Assembly: GCA_022729255.1 (NCBI GenBank)
Contig: JALDAG010000006.1
Location: forward strand, 1 to 37,250
Direction: 5' to 3'
Length of the DNA: 37,250 nucleotides
Source of the DNA: Candidatus Nanohalarchaeota archaeon
GTDB lineage: Archaea > Nanohalarchaeota > Nanosalinia > Nanosalinales > Nanoanaerosalinaceae
Of the stretch, positions 36,278 to 37,250 are shown one piece after another. Each line of letters starts with the position of its first letter. The stretch's first letter is position 1. Position numbers and translations under genes: made by a program. The notes beneath the pieces were generated by a model. It did no database searches. It was not told the DNA's origin and saw only the letters and a program-made list of their open reading frames with translations.

Positions 36278-36454
36278 TATAAATTCTAAAAATGGTTTTA
36301 ACTGAGAAGGGTTTTTTATGGCTAAAATAGTTTATTGATGCTCTAAAATTTCGATATATTTGTGGAAAAAACCTTAGAGTTCATTAAAAACAGGATTTAG
36401 ATGTCTTTGAAACAAAAATATGTTTTTCAAAAGCTGATTAAAATTTTTTAAACT

Positions 36455-37090
36455 TCACTGCAGTATAGGATATTTTAACTTGTATAATATTCTCTTAATT
36501 TTGTATTTGGTGGAAAAAGATTTTTTGTTGATTATATCTCCATTTTCAATGATTTCCTCAAATCTTTTTTTCTCGGCAAGCTCCACTATATTTATTCCTG
36601 TTCTTCCAAAGTATTCCTCCATATCTTTTTTCACTTGTTCAATATTAACTTCTGAAATAATATAGTTAATCCTCTTTTTGTACTTGTCCTTAAAATAACC
36701 TTTCTTAGCTGTACAGTGAACTAACAAGTGTTTCAGTTCTTCTTCTTTTCCTAACTTATAAATTCCTTGATGTTTTTCTCGGTTTTTCAATACATCTTTG
36801 TTCTCAAAAGCACTAGAAGAAGTCTGTTTTAGTTGCAAATGAAAAAGTTTTGGTATTTTTCTGAATGGAAACCACTTCCATTTCTTTTTTAACATATCTG
36901 CTTCATCTAAAATATCTTTTACTTCACCAATATCTTTTTCATCAACTAATAAATCTATATCTTTTAATTCATCTAATTCGGATAAGTCGTAGTTCCTTAG
37001 TAACGCATAATTAATTTCTTCTTTCTCAAACTTCTCAAAAACATCATGTATTTTTGATCTTTTCTGTGATTTCATCCACAACGACCTCAA
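36455..37090 (-). CDS. Nucleotidyltransferase-fold protein (glycan-cluster type)
   Basis: INYALLRNYDLSELDELKDIDLLVDEKDIGEVKDIL (NTase-like acidic motif), ELKHLLVHCTAKK. Start could instead be ATG at 37075. Confidence 0.65.
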   Translation of the reverse strand: MRSLWMKSQKRSKIHDVFEKFEKEEINYALLRNYDLSELDELKDIDLLVDEKDIGEVKDILDEADMLKKKWKWFPFRKIPKLFHLQLKQTSSSAFENKDVLKNREKHQGIYKLGKEEELKHLLVHCTAKKGYFKDKYKKRINYIISEVNIEQVKKDMEEYFGRTGINIVELAEKKRFEEIIENGDIINKKSFSTKYKIKRILYKLKYPILQ

Positions 37091-37250
37091 GCTCTTTTGA
37101 ATTGTTTATTTCTTCGATTTTAAACCTGTTGGACAATTTTCTAGCCTCATTGTAAAAATCTCTGATGTTTTCTTCAGAAGCTTCGTCTTTTCTTCCAAGT
37201 ATTATTTCGGGAGGAGCATTTATCAGAAAGCTTTTTGAAGGTTTAGGAAT
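37044..37250 (-). CDS. Thymidylate-kinase-like P-loop protein, C-terminal part (N-terminus outside window)
   Basis: Manual translation: IPKPSKSFLINAPPEIILGRKDEASEENIRDFYNEARKLSNRFKIEEINNSKELEVVVDEITEKIKNT; PPEIxxxRK...Y pattern of Tmk-like proteins. Confidence 0.6.
   Translation of the reverse strand: MPKPSKSFLINAPPEIILGRKDEASEENIRDFYNEARKLSNRFKIEEINNSKELEVVVDEITEKIKNT

Noticed and set aside
36278-36454. AT-rich intergenic gap in the glycan block considered as a hidden ncRNA or insertion-element scar
   Set aside because: No inverted repeats, target-site duplication or box C/D/H/ACA motifs found.

Overview
This window is compact, protein-dense DNA of an archaeal chromosome. Archaeal markers are ribosomal protein L15e, class I LysRS, TruD, Pth2, HerA, an archaeal-type Cmk, a DRG-type GTPase and a histone-fold protein. 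A small-genome, DPANN-like lineage is plausible, but that is inference only. I see about 40 credible CDSs, two tRNAs (Val-GAC and Asn-GTT, both on the minus strand), and two surface-glycan blocks (about 3.9-7.1 kb and 33-37.25 kb). I see no rRNA, CRISPR array or transposase. The most interesting locus is 22.45-24.15 kb. It holds a short stand-alone encapsulated-ferritin-type (EncFtn) protein with no encapsulin shell gene nearby, followed by a small membrane protein, a DUF211 protein and a VIT1/CCC1-family transporter. A palindrome sits in the EncFtn promoter. I propose this as a candidate shell-less iron-handling module. Other observations: a truncated, frameshifted HD-hydrolase remnant missed by the ORF track (25.9-26.2 kb); a histone-fold protein with a coiled-coil tail; a HerA with an acidic linker and winged-helix tail; a second, membrane-anchored HerA-like ATPase cut by the window edge; a membrane-tethered wHTH regulator; an 8-cysteine secreted protein and a membrane thioredoxin-like protein; and four convergent gene pairs whose stop codons overlap or abut on short palindromes.
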